Positions 32,965 to 42,884 of a stretch of 42,932 nucleotides of DNA are shown piece after piece. Location of the stretch: positions 1-42,932 of the forward strand of contig UQNV01000016.1 in NCBI GenBank assembly GCA_900542505.1. Direction: 5' to 3'. Within the stretch, counting starts at the first letter, position 1; every line of letters starts with the position of its first letter. Position numbers and translations under genes: made by a program. The stretch is from an uncultured Alistipes sp. GTDB lineage: Bacteria > Bacteroidota > Bacteroidia > Bacteroidales > Rikenellaceae. The notes beneath the pieces are model-generated. The model was not told where the DNA came from. It was given only the letters and a program-made list of their open reading frames with translations, and did not search any database.

Positions 32965-34248
32965 ATGAACGCAAAAGATACGACACTCGACGCCGAGGCC
33001 CTGCGCTACCACAGCGAGCCGAAGCCCGGCAAAATCGGCATCGTGGCCACCAAGCCCCATGCCACGCAGCGCGACCTGGCGCTGGCCTACTCACCCGGCG
33101 TGGCCGCCCCGAGCCGCGCCATCGCGGCCGAGCCCGACGACATCTACCGCTACACGGGACGCGGCAATCTGGTGGCTGTCATCTCAAACGGAACGGCCGT
33201 ACTGGGGCTGGGCAACATCGGGGCCCAGGCCTCGAAGCCCGTCATGGAGGGCAAGGCGATGCTCTTCAAGACCTTCGCGGGGCTCGACGCCTTCGACATC
33301 GAGGTCGACACCACCGACCCCGACGATTTTGTCCGCACGGTACGCAACATCGCCCCGACTTTCGGGGGTATCAACCTCGAGGACATCAAGGCGCCGGAGT
33401 GTTTCGAAATCGAGGCCCGGCTGCGCCGTGAACTCGACATTCCGGTCATGCACGACGACCAGCACGGCACGGCCATCATCGCAGCGGCAGCCCTGATGAA
33501 CGCCACCCGCATCGCCGGCAAGGAGACGGCGACGCTGCGCGTGGTCATCAACGGCGCCGGAGCCGCCGCCATCGCCTCGGCGCGGCTCTTCCTCAAGCTG
33601 GGTATCCTGGGCAAGAACCTCATTCTCTGCGACAGCAAGGGGGTCGTCGCAGCCCATCGCACGGACCTCAACCCGACAAAGCGCGAGTTCGCCACCACGC
33701 GCCGCATCTCGACGCTGGCCGAGGCGCTGCTCGATGCCGACGTCTTCCTGGGCGTATCGGCTCCGGGCGTACTGACTCCGGCCATGCTCCGCACGATGTC
33801 CCACAACCCGATTGTACTGGCACTGGCCAACCCCGTACCCGAAATCTCCTACGAGGAGGCGCTCCGCTCGCGTCCCGACATCATCTTCGCCACGGGCCGT
33901 TCGGACTACCCCAACCAAGTGAACAACGTACTGGGATTCCCCTATATCTTCCGCGCGGCACTCGACGTACGCGCCTCGGAAATCAACGACGAGATGAAAC
34001 TCGCCGCCTCGCGGGCACTTGCCGAACTGGCCCGCGAGAAGGTTCCCGCCGAGGTTCTGGAGGCCTACGGCATCGACCGGCTCGAATTCGGCCGCGGATA
34101 CTTCATCCCCAAACCGCTCGACCCGCGGCTGCTCGTCCGCGTCTCGACGGCCGTAGCCCGCGCCGCCGTCGAAACGGGCGTCGCCCGACATCCGGTCACG
34201 GACTGGGAGGCCTACGAACGCGAGTTGGCCGACCGGCTCCGTCAGTAG
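32965..34248 (+). CDS. Malic enzyme, short form without phosphotransacetylase domain
   Basis: A 427-aa oxidative decarboxylase converting malate to pyruvate and CO2 with reduction of NAD(P). The N-terminal malic domain (about 15-160) carries the SPGVAAP segment, LVAVISNGTAVLGLGNIG and MEGKAMLFKTFAG. The metal-binding region is ECFEIEARLR followed by MHDDQHGTAI. The NAD(P)-binding domain (about 165-410) has INGAGAAAIA and the APGVLTP and ALANPVPEI segments. It resembles the first half of MaeB, but the C-terminal phosphotransacetylase-like domain of the 750-residue form is absent, as in many short bacterial enzymes. Cofactor preference (NAD or NADP) is not decided here. A T-tailed terminator follows. 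Confidence 0.95.
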   Translation: MNAKDTTLDAEALRYHSEPKPGKIGIVATKPHATQRDLALAYSPGVAAPSRAIAAEPDDIYRYTGRGNLVAVISNGTAVLGLGNIGAQASKPVMEGKAMLFKTFAGLDAFDIEVDTTDPDDFVRTVRNIAPTFGGINLEDIKAPECFEIEARLRRELDIPVMHDDQHGTAIIAAAALMNATRIAGKETATLRVVINGAGAAAIASARLFLKLGILGKNLILCDSKGVVAAHRTDLNPTKREFATTRRISTLAEALLDADVFLGVSAPGVLTPAMLRTMSHNPIVLALANPVPEISYEEALRSRPDIIFATGRSDYPNQVNNVLGFPYIFRAALDVRASEINDEMKLAASRALAELAREKVPAEVLEAYGIDRLEFGRGYFIPKPLDPRLLVRVSTAVARAAVETGVARHPVTDWEAYERELADRLRQ

Positions 34249-34264
34249 TGGCCCTCCGCCACAC

Positions 34265-34302
34265 AAAGGGTCCTGCCGCATCCTGCGACGGGGCCCTTTT
34301 TT
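34265..34302 (+). terminator. Terminator after the malic enzyme gene
   Basis: Stem AAAGGGTCC with GGGCCCTTT (one G-U pair) around a 17-nt loop, running into T6 at 34297-34302. Confidence 0.8.
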
Positions 34303-34428
34303 GCTTCGGAAACGCGGCAGACCGGGGAGCGGTCATCACAAAAAACGGGGCTGCATCCGAAAATATCGGCGGAAATACACTATCTTTATCGTTCGAAAAA
34401 AGACATCCGCACACTTCATTTCCTCCGC

Positions 34429-35187
34429 ATGAAACGACTGCTGCTCCTGACCGCCGCACTGACCCTTGCCGTCGCGGTATCGGCCCAACCGCTCTGCTGC
34501 ACCGAGGCAGGCACCGAACTCATCTACGCCAAATACAACGCCGAGGGGCTCCGCACGGGCCAGACGCGTACGCTCGTCCTCGCCTGCGAGGAGAGCGACG
34601 AAGGGCTGAGGGTCTACACGACCGACGAGGAGCTCGACCCCTCGGGAGCGCCGACCGGCAACGCCGTCAGCACCTCGACGCTCGTCCGCCGCGACGACAT
34701 GGTGCTGCAGCTCGGCGAAATGCTGCAGGGGCTGGACCCCTCGATGCTGCAGGGAATGACCCTCGACATGGGCGGCGACGCCTACAGCATCCCCTTCGAC
34801 CTCACGCCCGGCGAGAAACTCCCCGACGTAAGGCTCGAACTGACCGTAAGCAAGGATGAGAAATCGATGGCATTCCACATTGACATCACCAACCGCAAGG
34901 TGCTCGGCCGCGAGGAGCTGGAGACCCCGGCCGGACGCTTCCCGTGCATCAAGCTGCAGGAGCGCATCGGATTCCGCATCCTTTTCTTCGGCGTTTCATC
35001 CCAACACGTAGTCTGGTATGCCCCCGGTATCGGCATCGTCCGCGAAGAGGAGCAGACGAAGAAGGGGAAGCTGGAGAGCCGCAGCGAGCTGATTGCCGTC
35101 CGGCGGGCCGACACCCCCTCGGCCGAAGCGGCAACCGCGACGGAGGCGGCAGGCGAAGCGACGGCTGCGCAGCCGACCGCCCGATAG
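34429..35187 (+). CDS. Secreted protein, TapB/DUF3108-like
   Basis: A 252-aa exported protein. Residues 1-19 are a signal peptide (MKRLLLLTAALTLAVAVSAQ). The mature part alternates beta strands and looks like the DUF3108/TapB family: an early YAKYNAEG strand, a pair of charged strands near 130-160, then the typical closing part with LETPAGRFPCIKL, a long strand, WYAPGIGIVREEE and ESRSELIA (about 165-225). The last 30 residues are Ala/Thr-rich and probably disordered. Family function is unknown; the beta-sheet resembles lipoprotein-carrier-like folds. A near-consensus -7 box (TATCTTTA, 34381-34388) lies 40 nt upstream. It converges with aroB at a strong shared terminator. Confidence 0.78.
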   Translation: MKRLLLLTAALTLAVAVSAQPLCCTEAGTELIYAKYNAEGLRTGQTRTLVLACEESDEGLRVYTTDEELDPSGAPTGNAVSTSTLVRRDDMVLQLGEMLQGLDPSMLQGMTLDMGGDAYSIPFDLTPGEKLPDVRLELTVSKDEKSMAFHIDITNRKVLGREELETPAGRFPCIKLQERIGFRILFFGVSSQHVVWYAPGIGIVREEEQTKKGKLESRSELIAVRRADTPSAEAATATEAAGEATAAQPTAR

Positions 35188-35247
35188 GCCCGGCGGTCAG
35201 CACTCCGGGCGCCGAAAAGTCCGGAAGAGGTGCTCCAGGCACAACAC

Positions 35248-35284
35248 AGAGCCCGGTCGGCATGCGATATGCCGACCGGGCTCT
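35248..35284. terminator. Shared terminator between the TapB-like gene and aroB
   Basis: A perfect 16-bp stem (35248-35263 with 35269-35284) and a 5-nt loop, followed by CTCTTT. It sits midway between convergent genes. Confidence 0.85.
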
Positions 35285-35346
35285 CTCTTTCGCTCCGAAT
35301 GGTGGCCCCGGACATCCTTCCGCCACACCCGGAGTCAGTCCCCGCA

Positions 35347-36372
35347 CTATCCGGCATCGGAGAAGAGGGTCGCAAAGCGGGCCGTCGGAATGTCGCGCAC
35401 CTCGCAGTCGCCGATGCCTGCCGGCAGCACGACATGCAGCGTTCCGGCCTCGTTCTTCTTGTCGTGGACCACTTCGCGAAGCAGCCGCTCCAGAGGGACG
35501 GGCGGCCGCAGGTCGAAACCCAGCCGCGCGAGCAGCGCCGTGATGCGGTCGCGCTGCGCCGCGTCGAGCAGCCCGAGGCGCTCGGCAGCACCCGCCATCA
35601 GGGCCATTCCCACGGCTACCGCCTCGCCGTGCTTCATCCGGTCCGAACACTTCTCGATGGCGTGGGCCAACGTATGCCCGAGGTTGAGCTTGCGCCGCTC
35701 ACCCCGCTCGCGCTCGTCGAGTTCGACGATGTCGGCCTTGACCCGAATCGCCGAAGTGAGGATGTCGCACAGCTGGTCGTTCTCCGTGCGGAGCTGTTCG
35801 AACGAGGCACTCTCGAGCGCGGCGAAGAGGTCGCCGTCGGCGATGAGGGCCGCCTTGACCACCTCGGCCAGCCCGGCCCGGAACTCCCGGTCGGGAAGCG
35901 ACCGCAGCATCGCCGGGTCGCAGACGACGAATTCGGGCTGGGCGAAGCAGCCCGCCATGTTCTTGTATCCGCCGACATTCACGCCGTTCTTGCCGCCGAC
36001 GCTCGCGTCGACCTGCGCCAGCAGCGTGGTGGCCACGAAGCCGAAGCGCACGCCGCGCATGTAGGTCGAGGCGACGAAACCCGTCACGTCGGTGACGATG
36101 CCGCCGCCCACGCCCAGGATGAAGGTCGAACGGTCGGCGCCGAGGGCTATCAGCCGTTCGTAGAGTTCGCCGGCGGTCTGCAGCGTCTTCGACGCCTCGC
36201 CCTGGCCGATGAGCAGACGCTCATAGGGGGCCAGCAGCGGCGCGAAAAGTCCCTCCACCGTCGCATCGGTCACCACCACCACGCGCCCTTCGGGCAGTGC
36301 GCCCGGAAGCAGGTCGCCGACGGCCCCGACATAGACCCGGCTGCGTTCCCGTATTTCAAATACTGGCTTCAT
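35347..36372 (-). CDS. aroB: 3-Dehydroquinate synthase
   Basis: A 341-aa enzyme for step two of the shikimate pathway, turning DAHP into 3-dehydroquinate with bound NAD and a metal ion. The NAD-binding segment GVGGGIVTDVTGFVAS (87-102) is followed by TTLLAQVDASVGGKNGVN (115-132). The metal ligands are in place: Glu170 in RAGLAEVVKAAL, His233 in GHTLAHAIE and His248 in MKHGEAVAVGM. Length is normal. The start at 36372 follows a TACTTTTG box by 28 nt. It is divergent from typA, with both -7 boxes within 40 bp. No other aro gene is nearby. Confidence 0.96.
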   Translation of the reverse strand: MKPVFEIRERSRVYVGAVGDLLPGALPEGRVVVVTDATVEGLFAPLLAPYERLLIGQGEASKTLQTAGELYERLIALGADRSTFILGVGGGIVTDVTGFVASTYMRGVRFGFVATTLLAQVDASVGGKNGVNVGGYKNMAGCFAQPEFVVCDPAMLRSLPDREFRAGLAEVVKAALIADGDLFAALESASFEQLRTENDQLCDILTSAIRVKADIVELDERERGERRKLNLGHTLAHAIEKCSDRMKHGEAVAVGMALMAGAAERLGLLDAAQRDRITALLARLGFDLRPPVPLERLLREVVHDKKNEAGTLHVVLPAGIGDCEVRDIPTARFATLFSDAG

Positions 36373-36400
36373 GAGTACCCGTTGTTTTCCATCAATTGAA

Positions 36401-36438
36401 CAAAAGTAGCATATTTTACCGAGAATTTGCTACCTTTG
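36401..36438. promoter_or_regulatory. Divergent -7 boxes of aroB and typA
   Basis: The aroB box TACTTTTG (minus, 36408-36401) and the typA box TACCTTTG (plus, 36431-36438) face away from each other with only 22 bp between. Their upstream elements must overlap, so polymerase at one could exclude the other. Confidence 0.7.
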
Positions 36439-36457
36439 CAGCGTTAAATCCATAGCT

Positions 36458-38260
<1,803 letters not shown>

Positions 38261-38270
38261 GAAGACGGCG

Positions 38271-38585
38271 ATGGACCATTTCACCCTGTCGCTCGTCGTC
38301 GGAGCCGTGGCAGGCGCTCTGACCGTCATCCCGATGCTCTACCAGCGGGCGGCGGCACATGCCACCGTCGCAGCCTTTCTGGTCTGCCTCTTCGCCGCGG
38401 TGCTGACCTTCTATGCCAAGCTGCCCTATCTGCCCTGGTGGGCCGACGGCATGGCCATCATGCTCATGCTGCAGATTCCGACCCTCTTCGCGCTGGCAGG
38501 CAAGGAGCGCAAGACCATACCGGTCCTGCTCCTCAACGCCCTGCTGCTCGGATTTTTGGTCAGCGTGGCGGAACGCTACCTGTAA
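38271..38585 (+). CDS. Small four-helix inner-membrane protein, unknown function
   Basis: A 104-aa hydrophobic protein with about four predicted transmembrane helices (roughly 5-20, 30-47, 58-76, 82-100) and short loops with a few Arg and Lys. I do not recognise the family. It starts 10 nt after typA and is followed by a strong terminator, so it is most likely in the typA transcript. Composition and codon use match its neighbours, and the clean start/stop fit between typA and the terminator supports a real gene. Confidence 0.7.
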   Translation: MDHFTLSLVVGAVAGALTVIPMLYQRAAAHATVAAFLVCLFAAVLTFYAKLPYLPWWADGMAIMLMLQIPTLFALAGKERKTIPVLLLNALLLGFLVSVAERYL

Positions 38586-38611
38586 AGGGACTCAAGACGA
38601 TGAAAATCACG

Positions 38612-38641
38612 AAAAAAAACGGGAAATCTCCCGTTTTTTTC
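38612..38641. terminator. Terminator of the typA transcription unit
   Basis: Stem ACGGGA/TCCCGT with an AATC loop, extended by A7 on the left pairing T7 on the right. It should work in both directions. Confidence 0.9.
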
Positions 38642-38719
38642 GTATATTTACGCAGTATCGGGACCCGCACCGCATTTTATGAACAAAGAGACGGGCTCCG
38701 CCCATAAAACACCGCACCC

Positions 38720-39334
38720 ATGAAACGCTCCCTGTTGCTGTTCGCCTCGCTGCTTGCACTCCTCTTCACCTCGTGCGCCAAGGATGAGGAGCGCGTCGAA
38801 GTATGGACCGTGGCCTCCGAGATGGGTATCGTCCACGGCGTTTTCAACCTCCAGCCGGCATTGATGATTCGCACCGACGAGAGCACGGACTGGCGGCCAA
38901 TGCTCCACGGCATCGAAGGCTTCGACTACGAACCGGGATACGAATACCGCATCCGCGTGCGGCTCAACGCGCGGAACGAACCGATGGCCGACGGTGCGTC
39001 GCTCAAATACACGCTCGCCGAGCTGTACGACAAGCGGCCCGCCTCGTCGCAGCTGCCGGCCGAATACTTTCCGGAGTTCACGATGGAGATAGGCCCCCAC
39101 TTCTCGCGCTTCCACGGGGTGGACTATCTGAGCGTCCGCCTGCCCGACTACGGGGTGGTCACCGAGTGGCAGCCGTGGCCGTGGTCCATCGAGGGGCTTG
39201 ACTACGAGGAGGGGCACCTCTACCGCCTGCGCGTCGGGACGTCGGTCACTCCCGCCCCGGAGGATGCCGAAGGCCGGTTCATCGTGAAATACACGCTGCT
39301 CGAACTGCTTGACATGGTCGACATGGAGGAGTAG
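38720..39334 (+). CDS. Lipoprotein with two DUF4377-like repeats
   Basis: A 204-aa lipoprotein. The signal peptide MKRSLLLFASLLALLFTSC has a lipobox Cys19, followed by AKDEERVEV, an acidic stretch fitting surface export. The mature protein is an internal duplication. Copy 1 (about 25-100) has IEGFDYEPGYEYRIRVR and then SLKYTLAELYDK. Copy 2 (about 115-202) has IEGLDYEEGHLYRLRVG and then IVKYTLLELLDM. Each copy resembles DUF4377, a small domain found in bacterial lipoproteins of unknown role. It has its own region after the typA terminator (near-consensus TATATTTA around 38643) and shares a perfect terminator with the convergent lipoprotein gene. Confidence 0.84.
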   Translation: MKRSLLLFASLLALLFTSCAKDEERVEVWTVASEMGIVHGVFNLQPALMIRTDESTDWRPMLHGIEGFDYEPGYEYRIRVRLNARNEPMADGASLKYTLAELYDKRPASSQLPAEYFPEFTMEIGPHFSRFHGVDYLSVRLPDYGVVTEWQPWPWSIEGLDYEEGHLYRLRVGTSVTPAPEDAEGRFIVKYTLLELLDMVDMEE

Positions 39335-39415
39335 GCGCGCCGAACGGCCGTTGCCGAAAGGCGGACGGATGGCCGCCCGGCATACGGAGCATCATCGGCC
39401 AAGCCATCGCAAACG

Positions 39416-39453
39416 AAAAAGAGCTGTCCCCGTGAGCGGGGACAGCTCTTTTT
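39416..39453. terminator. Bidirectional terminator between two convergent lipoprotein genes
   Basis: A perfect 17-bp stem (39416-39432 with 39437-39453) and TGAG loop, flanked by A5 and T5, so it works for both strands. Confidence 0.92.
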
Positions 39454-39538
39454 CACTCTTTATGCCGGGCCTTGCACCGGACAGCAGCATAGGGACACCC
39501 GGACCGGACAACCGGCGTCCCGCCCGGAGGCGGAGGCG

Positions 39539-40360
39539 TCATGCCGCCTCGGTGCGGAAGGTCTCCGAGGCGGCATCGGTCGTCTGTTCGCCTTCGGCGC
39601 TGACACCAAAGACGATGACAACATACTCCGTATCCGGTTCCAACCCCTCGAAGAGCAGCCGGTTGCGGCCGGCATGGGTGAAGGAGGGGTCCGACCAGTC
39701 CACGTCGTCGAAAAGCTCGGCCGAGAAGATGATATCGGCAACCGCTTCGTTGAGTGTCTCATAGGAGGCAAACTCGTCGGAGGTCATCACCGCGGCGTAA
39801 TAGCGCACCGCAGGGTCCGATGCCCCTACCTCAACCTCAATCGAAGAGGCGGTGCACGCCACCTCCTGGATGATGAAGCGGCATTCGGCCGAGGGGGCGA
39901 AACTCTCGGTACGGAAATAGGCAAACGTCAGACCGGTGGTCACGGCGCCTTCGGAGTTGAGGCCGAAGACCCCGACGCAGTATTCCGTATCGTAGTAAAG
40001 GTCCGTCACCTGATGGACGGAAATCCCGCTGCTCAGCTCACGGGCCAGATACTCCTCGACCGAAAGGCCGTTCACGCCGGCCATCACGCGGATGAAGTCG
40101 AGTTTCATGCGGATGTACTCCTCGTCCGTCGCGCAGAGCGCCTCCACCTCGGCGCGATTGTCCACCGACACGTAGTAGGTATCCTTGCGCGAAGGCTCTA
40201 CGGTCACGGTAGCGCCCGTCATGGTTCGGTCGGAGACGGAGATATCGAAACGCTGCGGCGCGGGCGCCGAATCCTCTCCGCTGTCGCAGGAGGTCAGAAA
40301 AAGGATTGCAGACAGCAACACCGCCGCAATCACACGGGGAAAAAGATGTTCGAAACGCAT
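39539..40360 (-). CDS. Lipoprotein with fibronectin-III-like repeats
   Basis: A 273-aa lipoprotein. The signal peptide ends in the lipobox LTSC (Cys near 25), followed by DSGEDSAP, an acidic surface-export-like stretch. The mature part seems to hold two Ig/fibronectin-type beta-sandwich units. Each ends in a strand of the form YDTEYCVGVFGLNSEG or PDTEYVVIVFGVSAEG, then TTGLTFAYFRTE or TTDAASETFRTE. Between them is a helical stretch with YYAAVMTSDEFASYETLN. Such repeats are common in surface lipoproteins of Bacteroidetes; no enzyme motif is seen. The ATG at 40360 gives a proper signal peptide, which the longer frame to 40444 does not. A near-consensus -7 box TATCTTTC is at 40390-40383 on this strand. 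Confidence 0.82.
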   Translation of the reverse strand: MRFEHLFPRVIAAVLLSAILFLTSCDSGEDSAPAPQRFDISVSDRTMTGATVTVEPSRKDTYYVSVDNRAEVEALCATDEEYIRMKLDFIRVMAGVNGLSVEEYLARELSSGISVHQVTDLYYDTEYCVGVFGLNSEGAVTTGLTFAYFRTESFAPSAECRFIIQEVACTASSIEVEVGASDPAVRYYAAVMTSDEFASYETLNEAVADIIFSAELFDDVDWSDPSFTHAGRNRLLFEGLEPDTEYVVIVFGVSAEGEQTTDAASETFRTEAA

Positions 40361-40468
40361 AAGGGTAATTTTTGATGATAACGAAAGATAGCTGAAAAAA
40401 TCCGACATGCGACAGACGACAGGACATATCGGACCAACTTTCAAGCCATAACAACCAAAACAGTCTCC

Positions 40469-40831
40469 TTATTTTGCCGTCCGGTAGGAAAGTATGTGCC
40501 ACGTGATGCCGGCAGCAAGCACGATGAGCCCCGCCTGCGCCCACCGCGAGGAGTCCACGACGAAAAAGACGCAGCCCAGCATCGTCGCCCAGAGCAGCAC
40601 GAGCGAAAGGAGCTTGGACCGCAGGGGGATTGCCCGGTTTTCACGGAAATTGCGAATGTAGGGCCCCAGCTTCGGATGGGCGAGCAGCCAGGCATAGAGA
40701 CGCGGCGAACTGCGCACCCACAACGCCGCCGTCAGCAGCAGAAAGGGTGTGGTGGGCAGCAGCGGAAGGAAGATTCCGGCAATGCCCAGCGCCAGCGACA
40801 CGGCGCCCAGTATGGCGAGCAGGGTTTTCAC
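40469..40831 (-). CDS. DUF454 (YbaN-like) inner-membrane protein
   Basis: A 120-aa membrane protein matching DUF454/YbaN. It has an N-terminal hairpin of two helices with the family signature GIAGIFLPLLPTTPFLLL (about 16-33), then a WVRSSPRLYAWLLAHPKLGPYIRNFRE segment, and two more helices (about 74-92 and 98-113). The role of the family is unknown. The start is most likely the GTG at 40831 (MKTLLAILG), which lies 12 nt after a TAATTTTG promoter box. An earlier TTG sits inside that box, and the frame remains open far upstream without meaning. It is divergent from the metallopeptidase gene over 93 bp. Confidence 0.82.
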   Translation of the reverse strand: MKTLLAILGAVSLALGIAGIFLPLLPTTPFLLLTAALWVRSSPRLYAWLLAHPKLGPYIRNFRENRAIPLRSKLLSLVLLWATMLGCVFFVVDSSRWAQAGLIVLAAGITWHILSYRTAK

Positions 40832-40843
40832 GGAAAGCCGGGA

Positions 40844-40902
40844 CAAAATTAACACTTTTCGCCGTCGCGCCGCCGGAGCGGAGCGAAATTTTCGTATCTT
40901 TG
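40844..40902. promoter_or_regulatory. Divergent -7 boxes of the DUF454 and metallopeptidase genes
   Basis: TAATTTTG on the minus strand (40851-40844) serves DUF454, and TATCTTTG on the plus strand (40895-40902) serves the peptidase, whose ATG is 22 nt further on. Confidence 0.7.
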
Positions 40903-40924
40903 GTTGAACCGAAGACCGGCCACG

Positions 40925-42234
40925 ATGAAAAATCTTGCTTTTGCGCTGTTTCTGGCGACGGTACCATGCACCATACATGAGGCCCTGGCGCAGAAAATCA
41001 GCGACTATACGCTCACCATTGACAAGAGGAGCTGCGACGCGGCCAACATGCACGTCGACTGCTCCTTCAGGCTCGATTTCCAGCAGGCCGACAGCGTGTC
41101 GATGGCATTCGGCGGCGATGAGAGCCTCTCCATCGAGAATCTGACATTCGGAACGGGCTCCGGGATTACAGGACGCTACGTCCCCGCCGCCAAAAGAGTT
41201 GTATTCCGCAGAGCAAACAGACGAAGAGTGTCGGTAAGCATGAGCTACGACTACACGAATCTGTCGGCATTCTTCATCTACGGAGCAGGCAATGCCGAGT
41301 TGTGGGAGACGAGTTTCGGCGAATACTATTACCCCTGCATGCCGAACAGCAGCATGGAGCTCGACATCGAGGTAAAGACACCCGATTCGCTTTCGCTGCT
41401 CTGCTCCTACCCGCTGGAGCGCACCGCCCCGGGTTGCTACGGCGGCAGGCCGGGCAACGTGCTGGCCCAGTCCCTCACCCTCGCATTCTTCCGTACGGAG
41501 GCATATACGCATTCGGTCTGTGATACTTCCTGCGGAAAGGTCGACATCTACCAGCTCACCGGAATGCAGTGTTCCCCGGAGCGCTGCGACGAACTGCTCG
41601 CACTGACGCAGGCCGCCGTCGACTACTTCGGCCACACCTACGGCGAGGCGTACCGCTCGCCGCAGAGAAAGGTCCCGGCACTCCCGACCTTTCTCTTTCA
41701 CGACGGCAAGGGGTTCAGCAACCGCTACAACATCGGCTTCATCTCCGCCTCGCAGGAGAAGTTCTCGACCTATCCCGACATCTACCCGCTGGCCCACGAA
41801 ATCGGCCACCGCTGGTTGGGAGAGTGGACGCTGCTCATCGACGACGGGGAGCCGGGCGCCTACTTCATCAAAGAGACGCTCAACGAGTTCATGACCCTGA
41901 TGTACATCCGCCACCACTTCGGGGAGGAGGCCTACCGCACACAGCTGGAGCGGTGCGAGCGGGAATACCGAGCAATCGAGGGAACGCCCGAGACGAGCCA
42001 CTCATCGCGATGGTCCACAACGACAACAATACGGTCGTCTACCGCAAGGGGCCACTGCTGCTCGACCGTCTTGCCCGACAAATCGGATACGGCCGGCTCA
42101 CGGAGACCATCGCAGGCTTCTACCGGGAATATTGCGGCAAATATCCGCTCGCGTATGCCGACTTTGCCTCATGGTTCGAACGGTGCGTCCCCGGGCACGG
42201 GGCGATGCTCAACACACTGATAACCGCAAAGTAA
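40925..42234 (+). pseudogene. Secreted HExxH metallopeptidase (M1-like), frameshifted
   Basis: This would be a 436-aa exported zinc peptidase if the frame were intact. A signal peptide (about 1-22, ending ALAQ) leads to a beta-rich domain (about 25-200) and then a gluzincin-like catalytic domain. That domain has the zinc motif HEIGH (291-295) and a downstream FIKETLNEF with Glu317 or Glu321 as candidate third ligand. Reading stays in the first frame to residue 356 (codon 41990-41992). Continuing there gives a Ser/Thr/Arg-rich nonsense tail. From 41992 the next frame gives a sensible helical tail (DEPLIAMVHNDNNTVVYRKG onward) to a stop at 42234. One missing base near 41992 explains it. The site has no slippery heptamer. 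An assembly error or a recent mutation is likelier than programmed shifting. Confidence 0.85.
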
Positions 42235-42324
42235 GGCCCCGCCGAAACCGCACGCGTAGAATGGTCGGAAGGTCATTCGTCCCGGCCGGCGCGCGATGAT
42301 TTCGCGGCGCGACGCAAAAAAACA

Positions 42325-42338
42325 GAGGTTCAAACCTC
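42325..42338. repeat. Small palindrome upstream of rpiB
   Basis: GAGGTT-CA-AACCTC, a 6-bp inverted repeat with a 2-nt centre, located 20 bp upstream of the rpiB -7 box, close to where the -33 element would be. It may be an operator or chance. Confidence 0.4.
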
Positions 42339-42358
42339 GTTCGACAGCCAATAATCGT

Positions 42359-42366
42359 TATATTTG
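42359..42366 (+). promoter_or_regulatory. -7 promoter box of rpiB
   Basis: TATATTTG, an exact TAnnTTTG match, 28 nt before the rpiB ATG. Confidence 0.7.
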
Positions 42367-42394
42367 TCTTCGCTAAAAAACACCTCACCACATT

Positions 42395-42841
42395 ATGGAG
42401 AAAAAAATAGGAATCGCCTGCGACCACGCCGGCTATGAGATGAAGGAATTTCTGGTGGGCTACCTGGGTGCCCAGGGATACGAAGTACTTGACTTCGGGA
42501 CCGATTCGCCCGAAAGCGTCGACTACCCCGACTTTGCCCATCCGCTGGCCGAGGCCGTCGAATCGGGCGAACTGCCCCTCGGCATCGCACTTTGCGGCAC
42601 GGGTGAAGGCATGTCCATGACGCTCAACAAGCATCAGGGCATCCGCGCCGGTCTGGCATGGGCTCCCGAAATCGGAGCACTCATCCGCCAGCACAACAAC
42701 GCCAACGTACTGGTATTGCCGGCCCGCTTCATCACCAACGACGAGGCCGTGAACATCCTCGACACCTTCCTCGCCACGGAGTTCGAAGGCGGACGCCACC
42801 AGCGCCGCATCGACAAGATGGCCGTCGCGAAGAAGGAGTAA
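42395..42841 (+). CDS. rpiB: Ribose-5-phosphate isomerase B
   Basis: A 148-aa LacAB/RpiB-family isomerase interconverting ribose-5-phosphate and ribulose-5-phosphate. The N-terminus has IACDHAGYEMKE with Asp10 and His11 near the substrate, then DFGTDSPESVDYPDFAHPLAEAV (33-55) and the catalytic loop ALCGTGEGMSM with Cys67, which acts as the base in the RpiB group. NKHQGIRAGL follows. The C-terminal tail is intact, so the gene is complete just before the contig end. It shares the pentose phosphate pathway with rpe at 11 kb but is a separate unit. The genomic sequence continues for only about 43 bp past the stop before adapter sequence. Confidence 0.96.
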   Translation: MEKKIGIACDHAGYEMKEFLVGYLGAQGYEVLDFGTDSPESVDYPDFAHPLAEAVESGELPLGIALCGTGEGMSMTLNKHQGIRAGLAWAPEIGALIRQHNNANVLVLPARFITNDEAVNILDTFLATEFEGGRHQRRIDKMAVAKKE

Positions 42842-42884
42842 TCCGAAACATGCAACGCACGACAAAGGGCGGATGACCTTCAGG

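Noticed and set aside
41985..42000. Programmed -1 frameshifting in the peptidase gene
   Set aside because: There is no slippery X-XXY-YYZ heptamer or obvious downstream structure; a missing base is simpler.
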